From contig NZ_LXEN01000150.1 in NCBI RefSeq assembly GCF_001654855.1, positions 1-59,473 of the forward strand: 59,473 bases of DNA, read 5' to 3'. The stretch comes from Proteus myxofaciens ATCC 19692 (GTDB lineage Bacteria > Pseudomonadota > Gammaproteobacteria > Enterobacterales > Enterobacteriaceae). The position numbers and the translations under genes were made by a program. Each line of letters opens with the position of its first letter. The first letter of the stretch is position 1. Positions 11,022-21,284 of this stretch are shown one piece after another. The notes beneath the pieces are model-generated. The model was given only the letters and a program-made list of their open reading frames with translations. It did not search any database and was not told the DNA's origin.

Positions 11022-11954
11022 ATGTCTGATTTTGCAATGGTTTTCCCTGGACAGGGATCACAAACAGTTGGAATGCTGTCAGATTTGGCACAGCAATATC
11101 CAATAGTGACTGAAACATTTGCCCAAGCCTCAGAAGTATTAGGCTATTCACTTTGGGATTTAGTTCAAAACGGCCCTGAAGAAGAGTTAAACAAGACTTG
11201 GAAAACACAGCCAGCATTATTAGCGGCCTCTGTCGCAATCTGGCGTGTATGGCAAGAAAAACAAGGCAAAATGCCACAAATGATGGCAGGTCACAGTCTT
11301 GGTGAGTATTCTGCATTAGTCTGTGCAGGTGTGATTGATTTTACAGCTGCGATTAAACTCGTTGAGTTACGTGGCCAATTAATGCAAGAAGCTGTACCCG
11401 CGGGTACAGGTGCAATGTATGCCATTATTGGTTTAGATAATGACGCAATTGCAAAAGCCTGTGAAGAAGCGGCACAAGGCCAAGTGGTTTCACCTGTGAA
11501 TTATAATTCACCAGGTCAAGTTGTGATTGCTGGTAATAAAGAAGCGGTAGAACGTGCTGGCGCGCTTTGTAAAGAAGCGGGCGCAAAACGTGCATTACCT
11601 CTAGCGGTTAGTGTGCCATCGCATTGTGCGCTAATGGCTCCAGCAGCAGAAAAGCTCGCTGTGGCATTACAAAATATCGAATTTAAACAACCTGAAATTC
11701 AGGTGATTAATAATGTTGATGTAAAAGCGCAAACAGATGCAAATGCAATCCGTGATGCGTTGGTTCGTCAGTTATATAATCCAGTAAGATGGACTGAAAC
11801 TGTTGAACTTATGGCTGAAAAAGGCATTACTCAACTATTAGAAATGGGTCCAGGTAAAGTATTAACAGGCTTAACTAAACGTATTTCTAAAGAAATGAAC
11901 GCTGTAGCAGTTAATGATCTTGCATCATTAGACGTTGCATTAGGAAATGACTGA
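11022..11954 (+). CDS. fabD: Malonyl-CoA:ACP transacylase
   Basis: Loads malonyl groups onto ACP for fatty-acid elongation. The nucleophile elbow GHSLGEYSALV is present, with the Ser-His pair completed by VPSHCALM. FPGQGSQ at the N-terminus is the family signature. The ATG at 11022 (MSDFAMVFPGQGSQ) has ribosome-binding site CAGGAAA and gives 310 aa. The open frame continues upstream into fabH, but that part is not homologous. It lies 19 bases after fabH and 8 before fabG. Confidence 0.96.
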   Translation: MSDFAMVFPGQGSQTVGMLSDLAQQYPIVTETFAQASEVLGYSLWDLVQNGPEEELNKTWKTQPALLAASVAIWRVWQEKQGKMPQMMAGHSLGEYSALVCAGVIDFTAAIKLVELRGQLMQEAVPAGTGAMYAIIGLDNDAIAKACEEAAQGQVVSPVNYNSPGQVVIAGNKEAVERAGALCKEAGAKRALPLAVSVPSHCALMAPAAEKLAVALQNIEFKQPEIQVINNVDVKAQTDANAIRDALVRQLYNPVRWTETVELMAEKGITQLLEMGPGKVLTGLTKRISKEMNAVAVNDLASLDVALGND

Positions 11955-11962
11955 GGGATCTC

Positions 11963-12697
11963 ATGGGATTTGACGGAAAAATAGCGCTAGTTACTGGTGC
12001 CAGCCGTGGTATCGGTCGTGCAATTGCTGAAGATTTAGTTGCACGTGGTGCGACTGTAATTGGAACAGCAACGAGTGAAAACGGTGCACAAGCCATCAGT
12101 GAATATTTAGGCGATAAAGGCAAAGGTTTTGTGCTCAATGTCACAGAAAATGAGTCTATCGAAAAATTTTTGGCAGATGTGCGCGCTGAATTTGGCGAAA
12201 TTGATATTTTAGTCAATAATGCAGGTATTACTCGTGACAACCTGTTGATGCGCATGAAAGATGATGAGTGGCAAGATATTATTGACACAAATCTTTCATC
12301 AGTCTTCCGTCTGTCTAAAGCAGTTATGCGTGCTATGATGAAAAAACGTTATGGTCGCATAATTACGATTGGTTCTGTAGTTGGAACCATGGGTAATGCG
12401 GGACAGGCAAACTACGCGGCAGCAAAAGCGGGTGTGATTGGTTTTAGTAAATCATTAGCACGCGAAGTTGCTTCCCGTGGCATTACGGTAAATGTTGTTG
12501 CTCCTGGTTTTATCGAAACTGATATGACAAGAGCATTAACAGAAGACCAAAGAGCAGGTATCTTGTCTCAGGTTCCTGCTAACCGTTTAGGTGATGCCAA
12601 AGAGATTGCCAGTGCTGTAGCTTTCTTAGCTTCTGATGAAGCAAGCTATATCACAGGTGAAACATTACATGTCAATGGTGGCATGTATATGATCTAA
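11963..12697 (+). CDS. fabG: 3-oxoacyl-ACP reductase FabG
   Basis: NADPH-dependent reduction of beta-ketoacyl-ACP in fatty-acid elongation. A short-chain dehydrogenase with TGASRGIG for cofactor binding, the NNAG motif, the catalytic Ser (IGSVVGTMGN) and the Tyr-x-x-x-Lys pair in NYAAAKAG. The C-terminus is GGMYMI. Length 244 aa equals E. coli FabG. An upstream GAGGGATCTC serves as ribosome-binding site. Confidence 0.97.
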   Translation: MGFDGKIALVTGASRGIGRAIAEDLVARGATVIGTATSENGAQAISEYLGDKGKGFVLNVTENESIEKFLADVRAEFGEIDILVNNAGITRDNLLMRMKDDEWQDIIDTNLSSVFRLSKAVMRAMMKKRYGRIITIGSVVGTMGNAGQANYAAAKAGVIGFSKSLAREVASRGITVNVVAPGFIETDMTRALTEDQRAGILSQVPANRLGDAKEIASAVAFLASDEASYITGETLHVNGGMYMI

Positions 12698-12855
12698 TTA
12701 TGGGAACGTCTTTATATTTGCTTTTTGCGTACATTATAATGCAAAATATAGTAAATAAAGTAGTTCACACAGTCGGGATTGATTAGCATCTTTTCCTGTA
12801 TTTATAAACTAAGAAAATCATCGCGCAAGCGAGTTTTGATAGGAAATTTAATAGT

Positions 12856-13092
12856 ATGAGCACTATCGACGAACGCGTTAAGAAAATCATTGTTGAACAA
12901 CTGGGTGTTAAAGAGGAAGAAGTTGTAAATTCGGCTTCATTTGTTGATGACTTAGGCGCTGATTCTCTTGACACAGTTGAGCTGGTAATGGCTCTGGAAG
13001 AAGAATTCGATATCGAAATCCCAGACGAAGAAGCAGAAAAAATTACTACAGTTCAAGCTGCTATTGATTACGTTGAAAACGCAGGTAAATAA
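12856..13092 (+). CDS. acpP: Acyl carrier protein
   Basis: A 78-aa acidic four-helix carrier for growing acyl chains. The phosphopantetheine attachment Ser is in the invariant [13 protein letters not shown]. The sequence is nearly identical to E. coli AcpP. A 158-base gap after fabG, containing an imperfect inverted repeat around 12720-12745, suggests acpP also has its own promoter, as in E. coli. Confidence 0.98.
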
Positions 13093-13103
13093 GTCTGCTA
13101 ATC

Positions 13104-13125
13104 TAGGCGGTCACTCGACCGCCTA
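13104..13125 (+). terminator. Hairpin between acpP and fabF (partial terminator or processing site)
   Basis: A perfect 8-bp stem (TAGGCGGT / ACCGCCTA) with a 6-nt loop, 12 bases after the acpP stop, followed by an AT-rich stretch without a clean T-run. It probably reduces read-through so that acpP mRNA exceeds fabF mRNA; this is inferred from position. Confidence 0.55.
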
Positions 13126-13166
13126 TAATTTTAATCCTAAACTTTTTCCCTCCTTGGAGGATAAGC

Positions 13167-14408
13167 GTGTCTAAGCGTCGTGTAGTTGTGACCGGACTAG
13201 GCATGTTATCTCCTGTCGGTAATAACGCAGAAGCTTCTTGGAAAGCTGTGTGTGCTGGACAGAGTGGTATCAGCCTTATCGAAGATTTTGACACCAGTCA
13301 TCATGCGACAAAGTTCGCTGGATTGGTAAAAGATTTTAATCATGAAGACTATAATCTTTCGCGTAAAGATGCGCGTAAGATGGATCTCTTCATTCAGTAT
13401 GGTATTGCTGCAGGGGTTCAGGCCATTGCGGATTCAGGTCTAGAAGTAACAGAAGCCAATGCAAGTCGTATTGGAGCTGCTATTGGTTCTGGTATTGGTG
13501 GCTTAGGCCTTATCGAGGAAAACCATTCTTCTTTAGAGAAGGGCGGCCCTCGTAAAATTAGCCCATTCTTTGTTCCTTCAACCATAATTAATATGGTTGC
13601 TGGGCATTTAAGTATTATTTATGGTCTGCGTGGTCCTACAATATCTATTGCAACAGCTTGTACATCAGGTGTGCATAATATTGGACATGCTGCTCGCATT
13701 ATTGCTTACGGCGATGCTGATGCGATGTTAGCAGGCGGTGCTGAAAAAGCAACAACACCATTAGGTGTTGGCGGTTTTGGTGCAGTACGTGCATTATCTA
13801 CACGTAATGATAATCCTCAAGCAGCAAGTCGCCCATGGGATAAAGATCGTGATGGTTTTGTACTCGGTGATGGCGCCGGTGTTCTTGTTCTTGAAGAATA
13901 TGAACATGCTAAAAAACGTGGTGCAAAAATCTATGCTGAAGTTGTTGGTTTTGGTATGAGTAGTGATGCTTATCACATGACTTCTCCTGCTGAAAACGGT
14001 GCTGGTGCTGCGCTTGCAATGGAAAACTCACTGAATGATGCAAGTATTACTCCATCTCAAGTGGGTTACATCAATGCTCACGGTACATCAACTAATGCTG
14101 GTGATATTGCTGAAGCGCAAGCAGTAGAGGCTATATTTGGTCAAGGCACAGATGTACTAGTAAGTTCGACAAAATCGATGACAGGGCACTTATTAGGTGC
14201 AGCTGGCGCGATTGAATCTATCTTTACTATTCTTGCATTACGTGACCAAATCGTACCACCGACTATCAATCTTGATAATCAAGACGAAAATTGTCATCTT
14301 GATTTTGTACCTCATAAAGCACGTAAAGTGGAAAACATGGAATACGCTCTATGTAATTCATTTGGCTTTGGTGGTACAAATGGCTCAATTCTCTTTAAGC
14401 GTGTCTAA
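13167..14408 (+). CDS. fabF: 3-oxoacyl-ACP synthase II
   Basis: Elongating condensing enzyme of fatty-acid synthesis, responsible for temperature control of unsaturated chains. The Cys nucleophile is in [14 protein letters not shown], the His residues in [11 protein letters not shown] and [11 protein letters not shown]. The start is GTG, as in E. coli, with a strong ribosome-binding site TTGGAGG six bases upstream. Length 413 aa is standard. Confidence 0.97.
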   Translation: MSKRRVVVTGLGMLSPVGNNAEASWKAVCAGQSGISLIEDFDTSHHATKFAGLVKDFNHEDYNLSRKDARKMDLFIQYGIAAGVQAIADSGLEVTEANASRIGAAIGSGIGGLGLIEENHSSLEKGGPRKISPFFVPSTIINMVAGHLSIIYGLRGPTISIATACTSGVHNIGHAARIIAYGDADAMLAGGAEKATTPLGVGGFGAVRALSTRNDNPQAASRPWDKDRDGFVLGDGAGVLVLEEYEHAKKRGAKIYAEVVGFGMSSDAYHMTSPAENGAGAALAMENSLNDASITPSQVGYINAHGTSTNAGDIAEAQAVEAIFGQGTDVLVSSTKSMTGHLLGAAGAIESIFTILALRDQIVPPTINLDNQDENCHLDFVPHKARKVENMEYALCNSFGFGGTNGSILFKRV

Positions 14409-14442
14409 TCCGTTTACGGCAGAAAGCTAAACGACTAATCGA

Positions 14443-14468
14443 AAGGCTCAGAATATTCTGGGCCTTTT
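14443..14468 (+). terminator. Terminator after fabF
   Basis: A 10-bp stem with one T-G pair (AAGGCTCAGA / TCTGGGCCTT) and loop ATAT, followed by a T-rich run, 34 bases past the fabF stop. Confidence 0.75.
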
Positions 14469-14543
14469 ATTTTGTCCTTTTCTTGCCAATTGTTTATGAT
14501 GTATGGCTTAATATCAATAACATAGATGTTGAATGGGGCAATA

Positions 14544-15371
14544 ATGTATTGGATAAATGGACAACAGCAACGATATATCGATGCGAGTGATCGCGCCATA
14601 CAATTTGGTGATGGTTGTTTTACAACAATTGCAATAAAAAACACAAAACCATTACTATTATCTGCACATATTCAACGGCTTCAACAAGGTTGTAGCGCGC
14701 TTTATTTACCTGAGCCTGATTGGATATCTCTTAAAAACCATCTTATTGATATTGCTGCACTGACACAAGATAACTCAGTGATAAAAGTCATTATCAGCAG
14801 AGGTTCAGGTGGACGTGGTTATTCACCTAAAGGATTGACTAAAGCGACTGTTATCACATCACTGGCTTCTTACCCTGACCATTATGAAAAACAACAAAAT
14901 AATGGTATTTGTTTAGAAATAAGCCCGATATTATTAGGGCAAAATGCCCAATTAGCTGGTATTAAACATTTAAATCGTCTAGAACAAGTCCTAATTAAGT
15001 ATCATTTAGAAACAACAAATGCTGATGATGTGCTGGTATGTAATCATGATGGTTATTTAGTTGAAGCAAATGCAGCCAATCTTTTTTGGCGAAAGGGGAA
15101 TGATATTTTTACACCAGATCTTAGTTTATCTGGAGTGAACGGCATCATGCGCCAAGTAGTTATACAATTCGCACTAAAAATGCAGTGGGGGATGAATATT
15201 GTCAATGTAACAACAGAAACACTCTATGATGCAGATGAAATTTGGTTAACAAACACACTGATGCCAGTTATTCCTGTTAATTGCATCCATTTTTCAGAGA
15301 ATAAGCACTTTGAATATCCTAATAGAGATTATTATCATGTTGTTTTACAACACTGTTTATCACTTGAATAG
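14544..15371 (+). CDS. pabC: Aminodeoxychorismate lyase PabC
   Basis: A PLP enzyme that releases pyruvate from 4-amino-4-deoxychorismate to give p-aminobenzoate for folate synthesis. It is a fold-type IV aminotransferase-like protein: SDRAIQFGDGCFTT near the N-terminus, KHLNRLEQVL carrying the PLP lysine, and the E-A-N-A-A-N-L-F segment. The ATG at 14544 (MYWINGQQQ) is chosen over one six codons upstream because the family starts here and GAATGGGG precedes it. About 275 aa, similar to E. coli (269). Confidence 0.93.
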   Translation: MYWINGQQQRYIDASDRAIQFGDGCFTTIAIKNTKPLLLSAHIQRLQQGCSALYLPEPDWISLKNHLIDIAALTQDNSVIKVIISRGSGGRGYSPKGLTKATVITSLASYPDHYEKQQNNGICLEISPILLGQNAQLAGIKHLNRLEQVLIKYHLETTNADDVLVCNHDGYLVEANAANLFWRKGNDIFTPDLSLSGVNGIMRQVVIQFALKMQWGMNIVNVTTETLYDADEIWLTNTLMPVIPVNCIHFSENKHFEYPNRDYYHVVLQHCLSLE

Positions 15372-15388
15372 AGTTTAATGAGTCGTCA

Positions 15389-16411
15389 ATGAAGAGAAAA
15401 AAAATAGTGTGGATAGTTTTGCTTGTGGTTATTATTGCGTTAGGCGCGATAGCACTACATGTTATGCAAAATATTCGTAGCTTTGAAAATAGCGTTGTTG
15501 TAACACAAGATGAAAAACTACTGACTGTACCCGCAGGTACGGGGCGTGTTGCTATGGAACAGCTATTAATTAAAGAAAAGCTCTTAAAAGAGGGCAGTTA
15601 CTTTCAAATTTTTCTAAAAATAAAACCAGAATTGAGCCAATTTAAAGCAGGTACTTATCGTTTAACGAAAGGTATGACACTTGAAGATATCTTATTGTTA
15701 ATTGAAAGTGGCAAAGAAGCCCAATTCACTATTCGTTTTATTGAAGGAAGTAAGCTTAGTGATTGGAACGCTATTTTTGAACAAGCACCAGAATTAAGCA
15801 TTGTTTCTACATCAATGGATGGTGAAAAATTTCGTCAAGAAGTTGGTATCAAGCCTGAAATAGAAAATTTAGAAGGGTGGTTTGCGCCTGATACATACCA
15901 TTACACCGCAGGTACGAGTGATGTCGCAATTTTAAAACGCGCTTATCAACAAATGAATAAAACATTAGAAGAAGAGTGGATTAAGCGCGATAGTGATTTA
16001 CCTTATAATTCTGCTTATGAAATGTTGATAATGGCCTCGATCATTGAAAAAGAGACAGCAATTGAAGCGGAAAGAACAAAAGTGGCATCTGTTTTTATTA
16101 ATCGTTTAAAAAAGAATATGAGATTACAAACAGATCCAACTGTTATTTATGGATTAGGTGATAAATATCGTGGCACGATTTATCGCAGTGACTTAAATGG
16201 CTATACTCCTTATAACACTTATCAAATTGATGGGTTACCACCCACACCAATAGCAATGCCAAGTGTTGCTTCAATAAAAGCTGCCGCCCATCCTGCCGAT
16301 ACGCGTTATCTTTATTTTGTCGCTGATGGCACAGGTGGTCATAAATTTTCAACAACATTAACGGAACATAATAAAGCCGTCGCCCAATATCGACGCTTAC
16401 AGCAAAGATAA
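15389..16411 (+). CDS. mltG: Endolytic peptidoglycan transglycosylase MltG
   Basis: Inner-membrane lytic transglycosylase that cuts nascent glycan strands and sets their length. One N-terminal membrane helix ([18 protein letters not shown]) is followed by a LysM-like subdomain and the YceG domain, with the catalytic Glu in [10 protein letters not shown] and the [10 protein letters not shown] motif. 340 aa equals E. coli. It sits between pabC and tmk, the conserved order, with 2 bases to tmk. Confidence 0.95.
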   Translation: MKRKKIVWIVLLVVIIALGAIALHVMQNIRSFENSVVVTQDEKLLTVPAGTGRVAMEQLLIKEKLLKEGSYFQIFLKIKPELSQFKAGTYRLTKGMTLEDILLLIESGKEAQFTIRFIEGSKLSDWNAIFEQAPELSIVSTSMDGEKFRQEVGIKPEIENLEGWFAPDTYHYTAGTSDVAILKRAYQQMNKTLEEEWIKRDSDLPYNSAYEMLIMASIIEKETAIEAERTKVASVFINRLKKNMRLQTDPTVIYGLGDKYRGTIYRSDLNGYTPYNTYQIDGLPPTPIAMPSVASIKAAAHPADTRYLYFVADGTGGHKFSTTLTEHNKAVAQYRRLQQR

Positions 16412-16413
16412 TT

Positions 16414-17061
16414 ATGAACAACAGCAAATTTATTGTTATTGAAGGACTAGAGGGTGCAGGTAAAACCAGCGCAATTCAAACTGTCGTTGATACGTTAAAG
16501 CAAAAAGGTATTACCAATCTTGCTTTTACGCGTGAACCTGGTGGTACACCACTTGCTGAGAAACTAAGAGAATTAATCAAGCAAGGTATTGATGGCGAAA
16601 AAGTGACAGATAAAGCAGAACTATTAATGCTGTATGCAGCACGAGTTCAACTTGTTGAAAATGTGATTAAACCTGCTTTAGCTTCAGGTAAATGGGTTAT
16701 AGGTGATAGGCACGATCTTTCATCTCAAGCTTATCAAGGTGGCGGTCGTAATCTTGATAAATCTTTAATGCTATCGTTACGTGATACGGTATTAGGTGAT
16801 TTCAAACCGGATCTTACTTTATATCTTGATTTAGAACCTGAAATTGGCCTTGCAAGAGCGAGAGCAAGAGGCGAACTCGATAGAATTGAGAAAGAATCAA
16901 TGGCGTTTTTCCACCGCACTCGTGAACGCTATCAGGCTTTGGCAAAGGATGATAAATCGATTATCACTATAGATGCCTCGCAATCGATAGATAAAGTACA
17001 AGCCGATATTCGAGATACATTATTGGCATGGATAGCTCAGCAGGAAAATAAATCACTATGA
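16414..17061 (+). CDS. tmk: Thymidylate kinase
   Basis: Phosphorylates dTMP to dTDP. The P-loop is [10 protein letters not shown], the DRH-type motif is in [16 protein letters not shown], and the lid region carries the arginines [13 protein letters not shown]. The length of 215 aa is usual. The stop codon overlaps the holB start (ATGA-type overlap of 4 bases), indicating translational coupling. Confidence 0.96.
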   Translation: MNNSKFIVIEGLEGAGKTSAIQTVVDTLKQKGITNLAFTREPGGTPLAEKLRELIKQGIDGEKVTDKAELLMLYAARVQLVENVIKPALASGKWVIGDRHDLSSQAYQGGGRNLDKSLMLSLRDTVLGDFKPDLTLYLDLEPEIGLARARARGELDRIEKESMAFFHRTRERYQALAKDDKSIITIDASQSIDKVQADIRDTLLAWIAQQENKSL

Positions 17062-18041
17062 ATTGGTATCCTTGGCTAAATCAGGCATATCGACAACTTA
17101 TCAGCATGTATCAAGAAGGGCGTGGACATCATGCGCTTTTACTCCATGCACTACAAGGAATGGGAATTGAAGCACTCTCTTATGGCATAAGTCGTTGGTT
17201 AATGTGTCAGAATAAACAAGGATTAAAAAGCTGTAATGAGTGCCATAGTTGCCGACTCATGTTGGCAGAAACACATCCTGATTGGCATGTTATTTCATGC
17301 GAAAAAGGTAAATCGTCAATTGGTATTGAAGTAGTAAGAAAAATAACTGAAAAGCTTGAACACCGTGCCCAACAAGGCGGTGCTAGAGTTGTTTGGATTA
17401 AAGATACACAAGCGTTAACAGAAGCGGCTGCCAACGCATTACTGAAAACGTTAGAAGAGCCACCAGAAAATACCTATTTCATACTGAATTGCCAACAACC
17501 AGAGATATTATTGGCAACATTACGTAGTCGTTGTTTTAGCTATCATTTGGCCTCACCTAATCTTGAACAAGCGGCTCATTGGCTACATCAACAGTTAGCT
17601 TCAAGTACTTATGCCGATAGCATTACGGCTTTAAATTTATCTCAAGGTGCACCTGTTTTAGCGCTTTCTTTATTAAAAGATGAATGGCAAGAAAGAGACA
17701 CCTTTTGCCAAGCGTTATATGGTAGCTTGCAACAACACAATTTATATGCGCTTTTGCCTCAATTAAATCAAGATAATGCAGAAAAACGACTATATTGGTT
17801 ACTCTCATTATTAATTGATGCATTAAAGCTTCAAGCTCATGCGCAAGCGTATTGTGTCAATCAAGATAGGCAACCTTTAATTATTGCTTTATCACAACTT
17901 CCATCATCTGTTTTGCTAACGGTGATTGATGGCTTAAAAACGTGTCGCCATCAACTTATGACCATACCATCACTGAATAAAGAGTTATTATTAGCAGAAC
18001 AGCTATTAGATTGGGAACGCCAATTAGCGGTATCACGTTAA
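17058..18041 (+). CDS. holB: DNA polymerase III delta' subunit
   Basis: Clamp-loader subunit of the replicative polymerase. The zinc module has four Cys ([16 protein letters not shown]), then a sensor-2-like AAA+ core with [18 protein letters not shown] and LRSRC. As in other delta' subunits there is no functional Walker A. 327 aa against 334 in E. coli. It is coupled to tmk. Confidence 0.94.
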   Translation: MNWYPWLNQAYRQLISMYQEGRGHHALLLHALQGMGIEALSYGISRWLMCQNKQGLKSCNECHSCRLMLAETHPDWHVISCEKGKSSIGIEVVRKITEKLEHRAQQGGARVVWIKDTQALTEAAANALLKTLEEPPENTYFILNCQQPEILLATLRSRCFSYHLASPNLEQAAHWLHQQLASSTYADSITALNLSQGAPVLALSLLKDEWQERDTFCQALYGSLQQHNLYALLPQLNQDNAEKRLYWLLSLLIDALKLQAHAQAYCVNQDRQPLIIALSQLPSSVLLTVIDGLKTCRHQLMTIPSLNKELLLAEQLLDWERQLAVSR

Positions 18042-18109
18042 TTATTTTCGATATAGGTAGACCTAGCCGTGATACCCAATAAACAACAGTTTTAAAATGA
18101 GAGTACGTT

Positions 18110-18895
18110 ATGTTTTTAGTTGATTCACATTGCCATCTTGATTGCTTAGATTATGAAAAACTCCATGAAAATATTGATGATGTTATCAATAAAGCACAGC
18201 AACGAGACGTGCAATATATGTTAGCAGTAGCAACCACGTTACCCGGATTTAAACATATGCGAACGCTAATTGGTAAACGTGACAATATTTCTTTTTCTTG
18301 TGGTATGCATCCACTAAATCTAGATGAAGGTCATGATGTTGCAGAGCTTGCCTGTTTAGCTGCACAAGATGATGTCGTAGCGTTGGGAGAAACAGGACTA
18401 GATTATTACTATCAACAAGATAATGCTCAATTACAACGTGAAATGTTCCGTGAACATCTACGTATTGGTAGAGACGTTAATAAACCCGTTATTGTGCATA
18501 CACGTAGTGCGCGTGAAGATACTCTTACTATTTTAAGAGAAGAGAAAGTGCAAGATTGCGGTGGAGTCTTGCATTGTTTTACCGAAGATAAAGAAACTGC
18601 CATTGAGTTACTTGATTTGGGAATGTACATCTCTTTTTCAGGAATTGTAACATTTAAAAATGCAGAGCAAATAAGAGAAGCAGCACGTGTTGTTCCACTT
18701 GATAGAATTTTAATTGAAACAGATTCGCCTTATTTAGCACCAGTTCCTTATCGTGGCAAAGAAAACCAACCCGCCTATGTGCGAGATGTTGCAGAATATA
18801 TGGCGGTATTAAAAGGGGTTAGCGTTGAAGAGTTAGCCGCTCAAACAACACGTAATTTTGCGAATTTGTTCCATATTAATAATTTACCTATTTAA
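18110..18895 (+). CDS. ycfH: TatD-family metal-dependent hydrolase YcfH
   Basis: A TIM-barrel metal hydrolase of the TatD family (261 aa), probably a DNase or deoxyribonuclease-like enzyme. The metal ligands are visible: DSHCHLD at the N-terminus, GETGLDYYY, HTRSA, LHCFTE and ETDSPYLAP. It follows holB after a 68-base gap, as in E. coli. The E. coli neighbours ptsG and fhuE are absent here; hinT follows directly. Confidence 0.93.
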   Translation: MFLVDSHCHLDCLDYEKLHENIDDVINKAQQRDVQYMLAVATTLPGFKHMRTLIGKRDNISFSCGMHPLNLDEGHDVAELACLAAQDDVVALGETGLDYYYQQDNAQLQREMFREHLRIGRDVNKPVIVHTRSAREDTLTILREEKVQDCGGVLHCFTEDKETAIELLDLGMYISFSGIVTFKNAEQIREAARVVPLDRILIETDSPYLAPVPYRGKENQPAYVRDVAEYMAVLKGVSVEELAAQTTRNFANLFHINNLPI

Positions 18896-18934
18896 AATAA
18901 AGTCAGTAAAACCAAACATAAAAGGGTGATGAAA

Positions 18935-19285
18935 ATGGCCGAAGAAACTATTTTTAGTAAAATTATTCGTGGTGAAATTCCTGCGAATATCGTTTTTCAA
19001 GATGATAAAGTTACCGCTTTTCGTGATATATCACCACAAGCACCAACACATATTCTCATTATCCCTAATAAACTTATTCCAACTGTGAATGATGTAACGC
19101 CAGAAGATGAGCAAACATTAGGACACCTTTTCGTTGTTGCCGCAAAAATAGCAAAAGAAGAGGGAATTGCAGAAGATGGTTATCGTCTTGTTATAAATTG
19201 CAATAAACATGGTGGGCAAGAAGTCTTTCACATTCATATGCATTTATTGGGTGGAAAATCATTAGGCCCATTATTAAGTAAATAA
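18935..19285 (+). CDS. hinT: Purine nucleoside phosphoramidase HinT (HIT family)
   Basis: Hydrolyses adenosine 5'-phosphoramidates, including aminoacyl-AMP side products. The histidine triad is in [13 protein letters not shown], and [15 protein letters not shown] is the family N-terminus. The ATG at 18935 gives 116 aa (E. coli 119) and is favoured because AAAGGGTG lies 7-14 bases upstream; upstream in-frame GTG and ATG codons lack such a site. Confidence 0.95.
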   Translation: MAEETIFSKIIRGEIPANIVFQDDKVTAFRDISPQAPTHILIIPNKLIPTVNDVTPEDEQTLGHLFVVAAKIAKEEGIAEDGYRLVINCNKHGGQEVFHIHMHLLGGKSLGPLLSK

Positions 19286-19371
19286 TAATACAGCATCTAT
19301 TTTTGTCTCTGATTGATTATCGGGTACTACACTAAAATAGAACAACAAAAGCGAATAACAGGAAATGAGGT

Positions 19372-19773
19372 ATGATAAGACAAGGTAACACGCTTTTTTT
19401 ATTACTTATTGTACTATTTATGTCAATACTAATGACAGGATGCTTATCATCTCATTCTGGAAATAAACTCTACTTTAATCGCGAACAAGCCATCGTTATG
19501 GAGCCCTCTGTGTTAGCCGCGGGAGTGGTAGCAGGAAAACCGCAATTAGAGCGCTATACTAAGGGGACACAAGCCACAGTAACATTGTCTAATACGCAAT
19601 CTTATCCTGTTTCTATTCGTTATCGTTTTTATTGGTATAACGAACAAGGATTAGAAATATCTCCAGCTGGACGTGTTAATGATGTTCTTGTTCCTGGTGA
19701 TGGTGATACAAAAATTAGTGCTGATATTCCCAATCAAACAATCAGTTATGTCAGGGTATACCTTTTTATTTAG
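19372..19773 (+). CDS. ycfL: YcfL-family lipoprotein
   Basis: A 133-aa lipoprotein with signal peptide and lipobox LMTGC (acyl Cys near residue 24). The mature part is a beta-rich DUF1425 domain with the segment VTLSNTQSYPVSIRYRFYWYNEQG, an immunoglobulin-like pattern. It lies between hinT and lpoB exactly as in E. coli and is probably co-transcribed with lpoB (17 bases apart). Its molecular function is not known. Confidence 0.87.
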   Translation: MIRQGNTLFLLLIVLFMSILMTGCLSSHSGNKLYFNREQAIVMEPSVLAAGVVAGKPQLERYTKGTQATVTLSNTQSYPVSIRYRFYWYNEQGLEISPAGRVNDVLVPGDGDTKISADIPNQTISYVRVYLFI

Positions 19774-19790
19774 GATAAGGTGAAAGTAGT

Positions 19791-20369
19791 ATGAAGAAAA
19801 TATTATTTGTGGTGATGTCTGTTTTCTTACTTGCAGGCTGTCCTTCTGTTGTACATCAGCCACCAGCACCTATTGAGCCGACAGTACCAACAGAGCCAGT
19901 TGAGCCAGAAAAACCAATAGAGCCACCTATCGAGGTTGTTCCTACACCACCAAAGATAACTCAAATCAATTGGAATGCGACAATCCAGCCTTTAATTAGA
20001 GAAATGTCTGTCACTGATGATTTAGGCGTAGGGAAATTATTAGTTGTTGATAATGTAAAAAATAATTCAGGTGGAAATATCCAAACTGTAAATGCGACCA
20101 ATGCAATTATTGAAGCTATAAATAATATTAGCGCATTACAAACTGTGCCATATACACAAATGATGTCAGCAAGAAAAGCATTAGGTTTATCTGGTGAAGA
20201 TAGTTTAGGGCTTCGTAGTGCTGCTATTGGCTTAGCGCGTTATTTACAAGCTGATTATATTCTTGTTTCCACTGTTGATGGTAAAAAAGATAACCGTGTG
20301 ATCAGCATGCAATTAATGTCTGTTAGCTCAGGTGAAATTCTATGGAATGGTCGCCATAACGTTGAGTAA
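19791..20369 (+). CDS. lpoB: Penicillin-binding protein activator LpoB
   Basis: Outer-membrane lipoprotein that reaches through the peptidoglycan to stimulate PBP1b. The lipobox is LLAGC (Cys near residue 17). A Pro/Glu-rich disordered linker spans roughly residues 20-57, and the globular LpoB domain follows (INWNATIQPLIREM through EILWNGRH). 192 aa, close to the usual length. Its 3' end overlaps the predicted thiK start. Confidence 0.93.
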   Translation: MKKILFVVMSVFLLAGCPSVVHQPPAPIEPTVPTEPVEPEKPIEPPIEVVPTPPKITQINWNATIQPLIREMSVTDDLGVGKLLVVDNVKNNSGGNIQTVNATNAIIEAINNISALQTVPYTQMMSARKALGLSGEDSLGLRSAAIGLARYLQADYILVSTVDGKKDNRVISMQLMSVSSGEILWNGRHNVE

Positions 20370-21246
20370 CGCTCATTACAAAAGCTTGCTTAATACCTTA
20401 CAAAAACAGTTTCCTGCTAAGGTATTAAGCGAGTGGAAAATCACTGCATTATCAGGGCTTGGTGGTGGTTCTTTTCATATTCAACAAGATGAAATTAATT
20501 GGATTGCTCGTCATTATAATGCCGAGAAAAAAACATTATTTGTTAACGCCCAAAAAGAGCACTCGATTTTAAAGCAACTTAAAAGTTCTGGCTTATCACC
20601 TCATATTGTGATGAGTGATGGAGAATGGTTTTTTCTTCATTGGGAGCAAGGTCAGCATCCTACACATCAACAGCTTTTTGATAGCTATATGCAGCCATTA
20701 GCTGAAAAAGTGGCAATGTTGCATCAACGTACTCCTTTTGGTTTTCCTCTTAACTTATGGCATGAACTTTCATTTTATTGGTATCACATCGATAAACGAC
20801 GTTTATCACCTAGATGGCTACGATTGCATCAGCACTTTTTACGTCAACCACGTCGCAATCTCATAAAGTACGCGCCAGCTCACATGGATTTACATCCTGA
20901 GAATATTCTTCTTAGCGAACAAGGTATAAAATTTATTGATTGGGAATATGCTGCTGATATTGATATCGCTGATTCATTGATGTCTTTTTTTGCTATCAAC
21001 CAACTTGATGATATGCAACAAAGCCGATTTTTGCACTATTATTGTTCTTATCATTATCATCATAATCGTCAAGAAGAGATAATTTTTTCATCAGTAGAAA
21101 AAATAAAATCGCATATTCTCTCAAGGAAACCATTCATTTTTTATATGATGCTAATGTGGTATGAAGTTCGTTGGCAACAAACAAAAAATGAGTCATTTTT
21201 AGTCATGTCTGAACCTTTACGTGACTATTTTAGTCTGATTAGTTAA
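20347..21246 (+). CDS. thiK: Thiamine kinase (YcfN)
   Basis: A phosphotransferase of the choline/aminoglycoside kinase fold that salvages thiamine to thiamine phosphate. The Brenner-type motif [11 protein letters not shown] holds the catalytic Asp and FIDWEYA the metal Asp; a glycine-rich loop (LSGLGGGSF) is near the N-terminus. The frame stays open upstream, and the start is uncertain: GTG 20332, ATG 20347 or TTG 20362 all overlap lpoB. ATG 20347 is chosen as the least unusual codon. About 300 aa versus 274 in E. coli. The sequence is divergent, so the assignment leans on position between lpoB and nagZ. Confidence 0.82.
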   Translation: MVAITLSNAHYKSLLNTLQKQFPAKVLSEWKITALSGLGGGSFHIQQDEINWIARHYNAEKKTLFVNAQKEHSILKQLKSSGLSPHIVMSDGEWFFLHWEQGQHPTHQQLFDSYMQPLAEKVAMLHQRTPFGFPLNLWHELSFYWYHIDKRRLSPRWLRLHQHFLRQPRRNLIKYAPAHMDLHPENILLSEQGIKFIDWEYAADIDIADSLMSFFAINQLDDMQQSRFLHYYCSYHYHHNRQEEIIFSSVEKIKSHILSRKPFIFYMMLMWYEVRWQQTKNESFLVMSEPLRDYFSLIS

Positions 21247-21284
21247 AGATATTATCTTATTATCATTACAAAGTGAGGAATGTT